64,000 bases of DNA from Galbibacter sp038433465. GTDB taxonomy: Bacteria; Bacteroidota; Bacteroidia; Flavobacteriales; Flavobacteriaceae. Location of the stretch: NCBI RefSeq assembly GCF_038433465.1, contig NZ_JAESVF010000001.1, positions 682,001 to 746,000 of the forward strand, given 5' to 3'. This document shows positions 1 through 7,223 of the stretch, in pieces (positions within the stretch are counted from its first letter, which is position 1; each line of letters starts with the position of its first letter). Below the pieces are notes generated by a model. The model saw only the letters and a list, made by a program, of their open reading frames with translations. It did no database searches and was not told where the DNA came from. A program made the translations under genes and the position numbers.

Positions 1-509
1 TGCAAACAAAAGAAGAAATTTTGGCGGTAGAAAAAGAGCGTATCAAAGCCGCTATTATAACCGATTTTATTTTATCGGTTGAAATTGTAATTATCGCTCT
101 AGGGACTGTTGTTGGAGAACCAATTCTCGAACAAATTTTGGTGGTAAGTGCTATTGCATTACTTGCTACTGTTGGGGTGTATGGTATTGTTGCGCTTATT
201 GTTAGAATGGACGAAGCAGGTTATAAATTAATTGATAAAAGCAAAAGTAAAAACAGCATTTTACACAAAATTGGCGAACTCTTAGTAAGTGCGCTTCCAA
301 AGGTAATTAAGGCACTTAGCATTATAGGTACGCTTGCTTTATTGTTGGTTTCTGGTGGAATTTTTAATCATAACATTGATTTTTTTCATCATCTTTTTCC
401 GTGGATGCCAACCATGCTTAAAGAGTTTCTTTTAGGTTTGATTATTGGATTTATTGTGCTGTTTGTTTTTCAAATCTTCAGTAAATTATTTAAAAAAGCA
501 AAGCATTAA
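1..509 (+). CDS. DUF808 (YedI-like) membrane protein, 3' part
   Basis: This is the C-terminal part of a multi-pass membrane protein. The reading frame is open to the left edge (codons in phase with base 3), so the true start lies outside the window and the TTG at 21 is not a start. The visible 168 or so residues hold about four hydrophobic segments. The block beginning AVEKERIKAAIITDFILSVE, followed by IALGTVVGEP, is characteristic of the DUF808/YedI family, an inner-membrane family of unknown function. It ends in a basic tail (SKLFKKAKH). The family call rests on this conserved block; no biochemical role can be given. Confidence 0.8.
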   Translation, partial: QTKEEILAVEKERIKAAIITDFILSVEIVIIALGTVVGEPILEQILVVSAIALLATVGVYGIVALIVRMDEAGYKLIDKSKSKNSILHKIGELLVSALPKVIKALSIIGTLALLLVSGGIFNHNIDFFHHLFPWMPTMLKEFLLGLIIGFIVLFVFQIFSKLFKKAKH

Positions 510-696
510 TTTTCAGCATAAATTATAAGTAAAGAAGCGATAGTTTACAACTGTTGCTGAAAAGTATCAGTATTACCATAAAATTAAGAATTTGGTTGCC
601 AATTATTCGGTAACTTGCTACGTTTAAAAATTAACCCAAGAAGGTCTACATACTTTTATAGGCGTTCCCTCTAATCTAAAAATAATTTATTTACAG

Positions 697-1869
697 ATGA
701 AAAAGCTATTCATAACAGCTACAGCCGTTGTTATTTCTGTAACAGCACAGGCACAAGACGAATTGATTAAATCGCTCGACGGAAATACGAGTTTAAGCGC
801 AAAAGAAGGTTTTATGTTTAAACCACTTATTAACCTTGAAAGAACTTCAGTAAAAAATCAAGGAAGTAGCGGAACGTGTTGGAGCTATTCTGGGAATTCT
901 TTCATTGAATCTGAAATGTTGAGAGAAGGCAAAACTCCTGTTGATATTTCTGAAATTTATACAGCTAGATGTGTGTACATCGAAAAAGCTAAAAATTATG
1001 TGCGTATGCACGGAAATGTAAGTTGGGGTGACGGTGGAGAATTGCACGATGTGATGAATATTTACAAAAAGTACGGGGCGCTTCCGCAAGAGGTTTATAC
1101 AGGTTTAAATTACGGTACCGATATCAATAGGTTTGGCGAAATGCAAGCAATATTGAAAGGGATGCTCGATGGAATTATTCAGAATAAAAACGGAAATTTA
1201 ACTCCAAATTGGATTACAGCTTTTACCGCTGTGTTAGATAGCTACCTTGGTCAAGTTCCAGAATCGTTTACTTACAACGGAAAAACATACACGCCACAAA
1301 GTTTTGCTCAAGAAGTAATTGGGATTAATGCCAACGATTATGTTGAGCTAACTTCAATTCCAGACGAGCCATTATACCAAGATGTATTTTTAGCGGTTCC
1401 AGACAATTGGAGTTTTGATTATGCGTACAATATCAGTACAACCGATTTGATTTCTACAATCGATAATGCTTTAGACAAAGGATATACAGTAGGTTGGGCT
1501 GCCGATGTGAGTGAAAAATATTTTAGTTGGAAAAACGGCGTTGCGTATGTACCTGAAACCGAATACGCAAAAATGTCTGCTGAAGAAAAAGAATCGCTTT
1601 TTAGCGGTCCGAAAGACGAACTTACAATTACTGCTGAATTAAGACAGCAAGCTTTTGATAATTATAGCACTACCGACGATCATGCGATGCAAATTGTTGG
1701 AAAAGCAAAAGATCAAAACAATAAAGAATATTACATTGTTAAAAATTCTTGGGGAACAAAAAATGACTACGAAGGTTATTTATACGTTACTAAAAACTAT
1801 GTAATGTATAAAACTACTGCGCTTTTACTTAACAAAGCTGGTATTCCAAAAAATATTTATAAAGGATAG
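697..1869 (+). CDS. Secreted papain-like cysteine peptidase (C1, bleomycin hydrolase-like)
   Basis: A 390-residue protein with an N-terminal signal peptide (about residues 1-20, ending AQAQ), so it is probably exported to the periplasm or beyond. Papain-family active-site blocks are all present: the oxyanion Gln55 and nucleophile Cys61 in NQGSSGTCW, His329 in DDHAMQIVG, and Asn350 in KNSWG. The wide spacing between Cys and His, and the block YYIVKNSWG, fit the C1B/aminopeptidase C (bleomycin hydrolase) branch rather than short papains. No CHU_C or type A T9SS tail is seen. It appears to be a single-gene unit, followed by a long inverted repeat at 1881-2003. Substrate unknown. Confidence 0.88.
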   Translation: MKKLFITATAVVISVTAQAQDELIKSLDGNTSLSAKEGFMFKPLINLERTSVKNQGSSGTCWSYSGNSFIESEMLREGKTPVDISEIYTARCVYIEKAKNYVRMHGNVSWGDGGELHDVMNIYKKYGALPQEVYTGLNYGTDINRFGEMQAILKGMLDGIIQNKNGNLTPNWITAFTAVLDSYLGQVPESFTYNGKTYTPQSFAQEVIGINANDYVELTSIPDEPLYQDVFLAVPDNWSFDYAYNISTTDLISTIDNALDKGYTVGWAADVSEKYFSWKNGVAYVPETEYAKMSAEEKESLFSGPKDELTITAELRQQAFDNYSTTDDHAMQIVGKAKDQNNKEYYIVKNSWGTKNDYEGYLYVTKNYVMYKTTALLLNKAGIPKNIYKG

Positions 1870-1880
1870 AATTTCTTTGT

Positions 1881-2010
1881 AACTGCCTGAAAAGTCTACG
1901 GATGTCATTCTGAATTTATTTCGGAATCTTACCTTACTAACACAAGGTTTAATAAGATACGGAGTGAAGCTTTATATGATAAAAATGAACTTTTCAGGCA
2001 GTTTCTTTTT
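1881..2010. repeat. 15-bp inverted repeat enclosing a REP-like palindrome, followed by a T-tract
   Basis: The arm AACTGCCTGAAAAGT (1881-1895) is the exact reverse complement of 1989-2003, and the right arm runs into TTTCTTTTTT, as in a terminator. The 93 bases between the arms hold a smaller imperfect palindrome (ATTCTGAA at about 1908-1915 with TTCGGAAT after six bases). The phrase resembles dispersed palindromic repeats I remember from flavobacterial intergenic regions. It may be the terminator of the upstream peptidase gene with a repeat element sitting in its loop. Confidence 0.55.
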
Positions 2011-2032
2011 TCATTACTCAAATCAAAAAAGG

Positions 2033-2040
2033 TATCTTTG
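2033..2040 (+). promoter_or_regulatory. Bacteroidota -7 box of gltX
   Basis: TATCTTTG matches the Bacteroidota sigma consensus TAnnTTTG. It lies 15 bases before the ATG at 2056, predicting a leader of about 10 nt. The TTG at 2038 falls inside this box, which argues against it being the start codon. Confidence 0.6.
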
Positions 2041-2055
2041 CCAAAAATTAAAACG

Positions 2056-3585
2056 ATGAGTAATAAAGTGCGCGTGCGTTTTGCACCAAGTCCTACGGGA
2101 CCGCTACATATTGGTGGTGTTAGAACTGCCTTATACAATTATTTATTTGCTAAAAAAAATGGAGGTGATTTTCTGTTACGTATTGAAGACACCGACCAAA
2201 CTAGATATGTTGAAGGAGCCGAGCAATACATTGTAGATGCTTTAAATTGGTTACAAATTCCGTATGATGAAGGTCCAAATTCTTCTGTGGAAATTCAACA
2301 AAAATACGGTCCTTTTCGTCAAAGTGAACGAAAAGATTTGTACAAACAATACGCCGACCAATTAATTGAGTCTGGTTGGGCTTATTACGCTTTTGATACT
2401 CCAGAAGAATTAGATGCGCACCGTAAAGACCACGAAGAAAAAGGAAAGACGTTTATTTACAATTGGCACAATCGCTTAAAATTGAACAATTCGCTAAAAC
2501 TTTCTGCGGAAGAAGTTCAAGAAAAAATAAATAGCGGAGAGGCTTATGTAATTCGTTTTAAATCGCCACAAGATGAAAAACTTCAGTTAAACGATATTAT
2601 TCGTGGGGATATTGAAATCGACACCAATATTTTAGACGATAAAGTTTTGTTTAAAAGCGACGGGATGCCAACCTATCATTTGGCAAATATTGTCGATGAT
2701 CATTTAATGGATATCACACATGTTATTCGTGGAGAAGAGTGGTTACCATCTATGGCATTACACGTATTATTGTACCGTGCCTTCGATTGGCAAGCGCCAG
2801 AATTTGCACATTTACCACTTATTTTAAAACCTACAGGAAAAGGAAAATTGAGTAAACGTGATGGCGATAAGTTAGGTTTTCCTGTGTTTCCGTTGGAGTG
2901 GAAAGATCCTGCTACGGGCGATGTTTCACGTGGATACAAAGAAGATGGTTATTTTAACGATGCTGTGATAAATTTCTTAGCATTTTTAGGATGGAATCCA
3001 GGAACCGAACAAGAAATTTTCAGTTTAGAAGAATTAGTAAACGCATTCGAATTAGACCGTGTACATAAGTCGGGCGCTCGTTTCGATCCAGATAAAACCA
3101 AATGGTATAATCATAAGTATTTACAACAAAAAGAAGACACCGATTTAGCAACGCGTTTTCTGCCTTTTTTAAAGGAAAACGGAATTGAAACAGCTATTGA
3201 TTACGTTGAAAATGTAGTTACACTCATAAAAGAACGCGCCAATTTTGTAGCTGATTTTTGGGATCTTGGAAGTTTCTTTTTTGTTGCACCTACGGAATAC
3301 GATGCGAAGGCTAGCAAAAAGCAATGGAAAGAAAATACCAATGAGTATATGAATGAAGTTGCACAGGTAATTAATAGTATCGATACGTTCGAATCGACAA
3401 CTATAGAAGCTGTTGTTAAAGATTGGATTGCTAGTAAGGAACTTGGTTTCGGACAAGTAATGCCACCTTTACGTTTGGCTTTGGTGGGTGAGATGAAAGG
3501 ACCACATGTGTTTGATATTATAGCACTTATCGGAAAAGAAGAAACCGTAAACCGACTCCAAAAAGCAACTCAGGTTTTAGGTTAA
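2056..3585 (+). CDS. gltX: Glutamyl-tRNA synthetase
   Basis: Charges tRNA-Glu with glutamate in the cytoplasm (class I aminoacyl-tRNA synthetase). The protein is 509 residues, normal for GltX. The N-terminus RVRFAPSPTGPLHIGG carries the HIGH signature and KLSKRDG is the KMSKS loop. The ATG at 2056 is chosen because the in-frame TTG at 2038 lies within the -7 promoter box and because MSNKVRVRFAPSP is the usual N-terminus. The gene is monocistronic, with its own promoter and a strong terminator at 3606-3661. The paralogous GlnS is encoded at 7224-8903, so Gln-tRNA is made directly. Confidence 0.97.
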   Translation: MSNKVRVRFAPSPTGPLHIGGVRTALYNYLFAKKNGGDFLLRIEDTDQTRYVEGAEQYIVDALNWLQIPYDEGPNSSVEIQQKYGPFRQSERKDLYKQYADQLIESGWAYYAFDTPEELDAHRKDHEEKGKTFIYNWHNRLKLNNSLKLSAEEVQEKINSGEAYVIRFKSPQDEKLQLNDIIRGDIEIDTNILDDKVLFKSDGMPTYHLANIVDDHLMDITHVIRGEEWLPSMALHVLLYRAFDWQAPEFAHLPLILKPTGKGKLSKRDGDKLGFPVFPLEWKDPATGDVSRGYKEDGYFNDAVINFLAFLGWNPGTEQEIFSLEELVNAFELDRVHKSGARFDPDKTKWYNHKYLQQKEDTDLATRFLPFLKENGIETAIDYVENVVTLIKERANFVADFWDLGSFFFVAPTEYDAKASKKQWKENTNEYMNEVAQVINSIDTFESTTIEAVVKDWIASKELGFGQVMPPLRLALVGEMKGPHVFDIIALIGKEETVNRLQKATQVLG

Positions 3586-3605
3586 ACTTCAATTAAAAAT
3601 ATTTT

Positions 3606-3661
3606 AAAGCTGTGTAAAAGTATAAGCCTTTGGGCAACGATACTTTTATACAGCTTTTTTT
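3606..3661 (+). terminator. Intrinsic terminator of gltX
   Basis: An 18-bp stem (3606-3623 with 3640-3657, one G:U pair) and a 16-base loop are followed directly by a run of T. Confidence 0.88.
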
Positions 3662-3805
3662 ATTGGTTTTCGTTTCATTTTCAGATTAAATAAAACTTCA
3701 GAAAACCAGCCTAAGTCCTCAAATAAATTATTTTCTAATAACTTCTACAAATACTCTAAATAATTTGTATTTTACCAACATCAATCAATTTAAAAATTTA
3801 GAGTT

Positions 3806-4735
3806 ATGATATTTTTGATTCCTATTATTTTCTTCGGAATTATTATTCTTTTTAGTTCCTTTTTCGTTGTAAAACAGCAAACAGCCGTAGCTATAGAGCG
3901 TTTCGGTAAATTTCATAGTATTCGAAATTCAGGATTACAATTAAAAATTCCACTTATCGATAGAATTGCAGGGCGCTTGAGTTTAAAAATTCAGCAATTA
4001 GATGTAATTGTAGAAACCAAAACTCTGGACGACGTTTTTGTAAAACTTAAAATTTCTGTGCAATACGTTGTAATTAGAGAAAAAGTATACGAAGCATTTT
4101 ATAAGTTGGAATATCCGCATGAGCAAATTACATCGTATGTTTTCGATGTGGTGCGTGCCGAAGTTCCTAAGATGAAATTAGACGACGTTTTTGTTAAAAA
4201 AGATGATATTGCGATTGCTGTAAAGGCTGAATTACAAGAAGCAATGTTAGAATACGGTTTTGACATCATTAAAACGCTTGTGACAGACATTGACCCTGAT
4301 GCGCAAGTGAAAGCTGCTATGAACAGAATTAACGCCTCAGAACGCGAGAAAATAGCTGCGCAGTTTGAAGGAGATGCTGCTAGAATTTTAATTGTTGAAA
4401 AAGCAAAAGCCGAAGCTGAAAGTAAACGCCTTCAAGGACAAGGTATTGCCGACCAGCGTAGAGAAATTGCGCGCGGATTGGAAGAGTCGGTTGAAGTATT
4501 AAACAAAGTTGGTATCAACTCTCAAGAAGCTTCTGCGCTTATTGTTGTTACGCAACATTACGATACGTTACAGTCTATCGGGGAGGAAACCAATAGCAAT
4601 TTAATTTTGTTACCAAATTCGCCACAAGCAGGGAGCGATATGCTCAATAATATGGTAGCTTCATTTACGGCTAGTAACCAAATTGGAGAAGCTATGAAAC
4701 GTCAGCGTAAAGAAAAAGAAGGGGATAAGGAATAG
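3806..4735 (+). CDS. SPFH/Band 7 (stomatin/prohibitin-like) membrane protein
   Basis: A 309-residue protein with one N-terminal membrane anchor (residues 1-23). It is followed by an SPFH domain (about 25-200; VVKQQTAVAIERFGKF, ETKTLDDVFVKLKISVQY) and a charged coiled-coil region (about 200-260, rich in Glu/Ala/Lys). The C-terminal NSNLILLPNS block is typical of stomatin/flotillin-type bacterial SPFH proteins. Such proteins form large membrane-bound oligomeric assemblies in lipid microdomains and often associate with proteases. There is no NfeD partner beside it. It starts at ATG 3806 and is followed by a hairpin terminator, so it is likely a single-gene unit. Confidence 0.9.
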   Translation: MIFLIPIIFFGIIILFSSFFVVKQQTAVAIERFGKFHSIRNSGLQLKIPLIDRIAGRLSLKIQQLDVIVETKTLDDVFVKLKISVQYVVIREKVYEAFYKLEYPHEQITSYVFDVVRAEVPKMKLDDVFVKKDDIAIAVKAELQEAMLEYGFDIIKTLVTDIDPDAQVKAAMNRINASEREKIAAQFEGDAARILIVEKAKAEAESKRLQGQGIADQRREIARGLEESVEVLNKVGINSQEASALIVVTQHYDTLQSIGEETNSNLILLPNSPQAGSDMLNNMVASFTASNQIGEAMKRQRKEKEGDKE

Positions 4736-4747
4736 AAATTATTGCTT

Positions 4748-4786
4748 AACATTTAATTACTGAAATCCCTTCAGTAATTAAATGTT
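4748..4786 (+). terminator. Hairpin terminator after the SPFH gene
   Basis: A perfect 16-bp stem (4748-4763 with 4771-4786) with a 7-base loop, followed by TTAAAA. The T-tract is short but the stem is long. Confidence 0.75.
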
Positions 4787-4805
4787 TTAAAACCAATGTT
4801 TTTAC

Positions 4806-4985
4806 ATGGAAAAGAAATATTATTATGCAATTTTAGGAGTTGTAATTATAGGTTTTGGTGTGTTTTTAAGTCAATATAAAGCAGATGGAACTTTAAATTT
4901 TAGCTTTTTTGGCGGTTTAATTTGTGCCATAGGATTGTATGTAATAGCGATAAAATGGTTTCCCAAAAAAGTAAATAAAGAGTAA
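4806..4985 (+). CDS. Small two-helix membrane protein (59 aa)
   Basis: ATG at 4806 to TAA at 4983-4985 encodes 59 residues. Two hydrophobic segments (about 7-21, AILGVVIIGFGVFL, and 33-51, FFGGLICAIGLYVIAIKW) flank a short polar hinge, and the C-terminus is lysine-rich (PKKVNKE). The stop codon touches the ATG of the DUF4328 gene at 4986, which supports real translation and coupling. I recognise no family name; similar two-helix proteins are common in Flavobacteriia. The function is unknown. Confidence 0.75.
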   Translation: MEKKYYYAILGVVIIGFGVFLSQYKADGTLNFSFFGGLICAIGLYVIAIKWFPKKVNKE

Positions 4986-5702
4986 ATGAGTGAGCAACAA
5001 ATAGTCTCCACTGTTGAACTTGAAATAATTGATAATTCTAAAAGAGCCAAACTATTAAAAACAGTTTTTTGGAGTTTAATGGTACTAGCTGTAATTGGAT
5101 TGGTACCAGGATATTTAGAAATACAACTACTGAAAAGAGCCCAATTAGGCGATTTTATTTCGGAATCCGAAGTAAATACAAGCGATGCAATTCAAGGAGT
5201 AATCGGGATGTTACAATTTGTTATTTACATTGTTTCTGTAGTTGTATTTTTAAATTGGTTTCGTCGAGCTTATGGAAATTTACACCGTTTAAAAGTTCCA
5301 TTAGATCATAAAGAGTCAATGGCGGTTTGGACATGGTTTATACCGTTTATCGTTTTGTTTAGACCTGTTCAAATAATGAACGAGATATGGTCTAAAACCC
5401 AAGCTGTAATTAAAAAGTTTAATCCTTTTTATGCCAAAACATCTGGAAAATTAATAATTGGCGCTTGGTGGGCACTATTTTTAATATCGAATTTTGTTGG
5501 TAAGTATGTGCTAAAAACAGCTTTTAAGCAAGATACCATCGAAGATTTAATAAATGGTTCTCAGGCTATTCTTTATTCTGATTTAATACAAATTCCAGAA
5601 GCGTTATTAGTGATATTAATTGTTTCTAAAGTTTCTCGTATGGAAACAATGTTAGCCGAAGAAATAAAAAAAGGCGGTGGTCGCGTTCTTGATAAGAAGT
5701 AG
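4986..5702 (+). CDS. DUF4328 family membrane protein
   Basis: A 238-residue protein with about five membrane segments (near 24-42, 70-90, 113-130, 155-170 and 190-215). Family markers include FRRAYGNLHRL and the WFIPFIVLFRPVQIMNEIW block, where the Trp-Phe-x-Pro and Arg-Pro-x-Gln positions are typical of DUF4328. The function of the family is unknown. It begins immediately after the stop codon of the 59-residue membrane protein, so the two are probably one operon. Confidence 0.85.
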   Translation: MSEQQIVSTVELEIIDNSKRAKLLKTVFWSLMVLAVIGLVPGYLEIQLLKRAQLGDFISESEVNTSDAIQGVIGMLQFVIYIVSVVVFLNWFRRAYGNLHRLKVPLDHKESMAVWTWFIPFIVLFRPVQIMNEIWSKTQAVIKKFNPFYAKTSGKLIIGAWWALFLISNFVGKYVLKTAFKQDTIEDLINGSQAILYSDLIQIPEALLVILIVSKVSRMETMLAEEIKKGGGRVLDKK

Positions 5703-5720
5703 GATTAATATTTACAGTAA

Positions 5721-5906
5721 ATGATTATAAAATCCAAATTCTCAATAATACACATTTTGCTTTTTGGATGTATGGTTTTCATCATGGATTTAGCTATATA
5801 CAAGAGCTACACCACAAGTAAAATAGATTTATAATTACTTATTATATTATTTATTTTACTTACTATAATAATAATTAATTATTTTAGAAAAAAGCCCATC
5901 ATATAG
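5721..5906 (+). pseudogene. Small two-helix membrane protein split by an in-frame TAA
   Basis: ATG 5721 opens a 37-codon frame (MIIKSKFSIIHILLF..., one hydrophobic helix and a KSYTTSKIDL segment) that stops at TAA 5832-5834. The same frame then continues without interruption for 23 codons encoding a second strongly hydrophobic helix (LLIILFILLTIIIINYF) ending in RKKPII and TAG at 5904-5906. Helix-hinge-helix-basic tail is the normal design of a two-helix small membrane protein, so the TAA looks like a nonsense mutation. The alternative is a functional 37-residue peptide with chance hydrophobic sequence after it, which is easy to get in AT-rich DNA. Confidence 0.45.
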
Positions 5907-5922
5907 TTGTTTAGCCAAATAA

Positions 5923-5946
5923 CCTCTCGACTACGCTCGAGGTGAC
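5923..5946. repeat. REP-like palindromic element
   Basis: CCTCTCGA and TCGAGG flank CTACGC, making a compact GC-richer hairpin in an AT-rich spacer. It resembles a dispersed palindrome I remember from flavobacterial intergenic regions. Apart from this, the broken small gene and the terminator at 6002-6033, the 5703-6065 spacer shows nothing else I can support. Confidence 0.5.
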
Positions 5947-6001
5947 AGTGCATTATTACAGATTGCTGATAATAACTAGATTTTTACAACATTAAATAAA
6001 A

Positions 6002-6033
6002 AAACAACCCTTAATAAAAGTTAAGGGTTGTTT
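6002..6033 (-). terminator. Terminator of the YtxH/holin-like/DUF6327 operon
   Basis: A perfect 13-bp stem (6002-6014 with 6021-6033) with a 6-base loop. On the minus strand it is followed by a T-rich tract, matching the direction of the operon ending at 6066. Confidence 0.8.
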
Positions 6034-6065
6034 ATATTTTTAACTGATGAGAATTCAGTTATATA

Positions 6066-6269
6066 TTATCCTACCAATTTTTTTACAAGTTTAAGCGCAA
6101 ATGCTCTTTTCAAGATAAAACCTGTAGTTTTTCCTATAACATTTAAAAAGCCTAAATCTTCTTTTATACCGTGGTAGTTAAGTTTTATTTCTTCTTTAGA
6201 AATATCTTTTTGCAACCGCAATACTCTTAGGTCTTTGTCTATTTCTTCAAATGAAGTATAAATTTTCAC
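6066..6269 (-). CDS. DUF6327 family protein (67 aa)
   Basis: A small soluble, charged protein. The opening KIYTSFEEIDKDLRVLRLQ and the following EEIKLNYH block match the DUF6327 family found in Flavobacteriia downstream of YtxH and holin-like genes. No catalytic motif is visible and its function is unknown. It is the last gene of a three-gene minus-strand operon (31 nt after the holin-like gene), followed by a hairpin terminator. Confidence 0.75.
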   Translation of the reverse strand: MKIYTSFEEIDKDLRVLRLQKDISKEEIKLNYHGIKEDLGFLNVIGKTTGFILKRAFALKLVKKLVG

Positions 6270-6300
6270 GTTTTTAAGTTTTTGTTTTAGATGTTGCTAT

Positions 6301-6654
6301 TTAATCGCCGTCAAAGAAAACTTCAGAAGCTCTTCTTAGCACATTGCGCTCTATAGTTTTACGGAATCCGTAATAGGCAATTATTGCTAAAATAATATAC
6401 GATACACCAAGAATTAAAAATCCGAGGGCGATATTATCGAGCCAAGCTCCAATAAACAGTGCGATGGAAAATGTTAGTAATAACATTGCTCCAAATAGAA
6501 CTGCTCCAATGATTATAAACAGTATCATTGAAGTAGTTCCTTTTGTTAACTTTTTAAAAACGCTTAACTTATAGTATTCAAAATTGTGTTCAATAAAATC
6601 TTGCGTACTTTTTTGTAAGTTATCGGCGTTTTCAGAAATATGGTTTAAAGCCAT
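6301..6654 (-). CDS. Phage holin-like family membrane protein (PF07332 type)
   Basis: A 117-residue protein with an amphipathic N-terminal region (about 1-40) and two long adjacent membrane helices (about 42-70 and 74-96; FIIIGAVLFGAMLLLTFSIALFIGAWL, a tight turn, then LGFLILGVSYIILAIIAYY), then a basic tail. This is the design of the Phage_holin_3_6 family, which despite its name is a widespread bacterial envelope protein family. It begins 6 nt after the YtxH gene and belongs to the same operon. A role in envelope stress or membrane organisation is only inferred from the genomic partnership. Confidence 0.78.
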   Translation of the reverse strand: MALNHISENADNLQKSTQDFIEHNFEYYKLSVFKKLTKGTTSMILFIIIGAVLFGAMLLLTFSIALFIGAWLDNIALGFLILGVSYIILAIIAYYGFRKTIERNVLRRASEVFFDGD

Positions 6655-6660
6655 AAATTA

Positions 6661-7038
6661 TTATTTAGTTGCTTTGGCTACTTTAGCCTCGATTTTATTT
6701 ACAATTCCTTCTTTTTGAAGCTTCGCATTCTTTTCTCTTAATTCTTCTAGTTTTGCTTCTAGCGCCACCAAAATATCATCTGCTTTATAGCTCATTGAAG
6801 AAAGTGTGTCTTCTAGTTTCGTTTCAAATTCTGCTTTAGCTTTATCAGCTTTAGAACTCAACTGAGAAGTTGTTTTCTTTAATTGTTTTTCTAACTCTTT
6901 CTGAGTTTTTTCAGCATTCTTTTTAATTTTTTTACGCGTTACATCTCCTTTTTCTGGTGCGTATAAAATTCCGATTCCTGCTCCAATAGCAGCTCCAGTT
7001 AATAATGCTAGTAATGTATTTCCTGTGTTGCTTGACAT
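6661..7038 (-). CDS. YtxH domain-containing protein
   Basis: A 125-residue protein. The N-terminal glycine-rich hydrophobic segment (GNTLLALLTGAAIGAGIGIL, then YAPEKGDVTRKKI) is the YtxH signature: a membrane anchor followed by a conserved APxxG motif. The rest (about 40-125) is a Lys/Glu/Ala-rich predicted coiled coil. YtxH proteins are small stress-associated membrane proteins of unknown mechanism. It is the first gene of the minus-strand operon with the holin-like protein and DUF6327. Confidence 0.85.
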   Translation of the reverse strand: MSSNTGNTLLALLTGAAIGAGIGILYAPEKGDVTRKKIKKNAEKTQKELEKQLKKTTSQLSSKADKAKAEFETKLEDTLSSMSYKADDILVALEAKLEELREKNAKLQKEGIVNKIEAKVAKATK

Positions 7039-7162
7039 AGTTTTATTTTTTAAATGAATAAATTAATTGTGTGTTAATTTGTAGTATCTAAGATAGGCAA
7101 AATGAAAGAATTTTACGAATAAAATTGTGTAATTAGCCTATTATTAACACAGTATGTTAAAG

Positions 7163-7198
7163 AAATAAAAAAAGCACCCATAGAAAATGAGTGCTTTT
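7163..7198 (-). terminator. Terminator of glnS
   Basis: The stem 7170-7181 with 7187-7198 (one mismatch) is followed on the minus strand by a T-run that corresponds to the A-run at 7165-7173. It lies just downstream of the glnS stop codon. Confidence 0.82.
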
Positions 7199-7223
7199 AA
7201 ATAAAAATTATGATTCGTTTTTC

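Noticed and set aside
511..562. 8-bp inverted repeat (TTTCAGCA/TGCTGAAA) after the DUF808 gene as terminator
   Set aside because: The loop is 36 bases and no T-tract follows; too weak.
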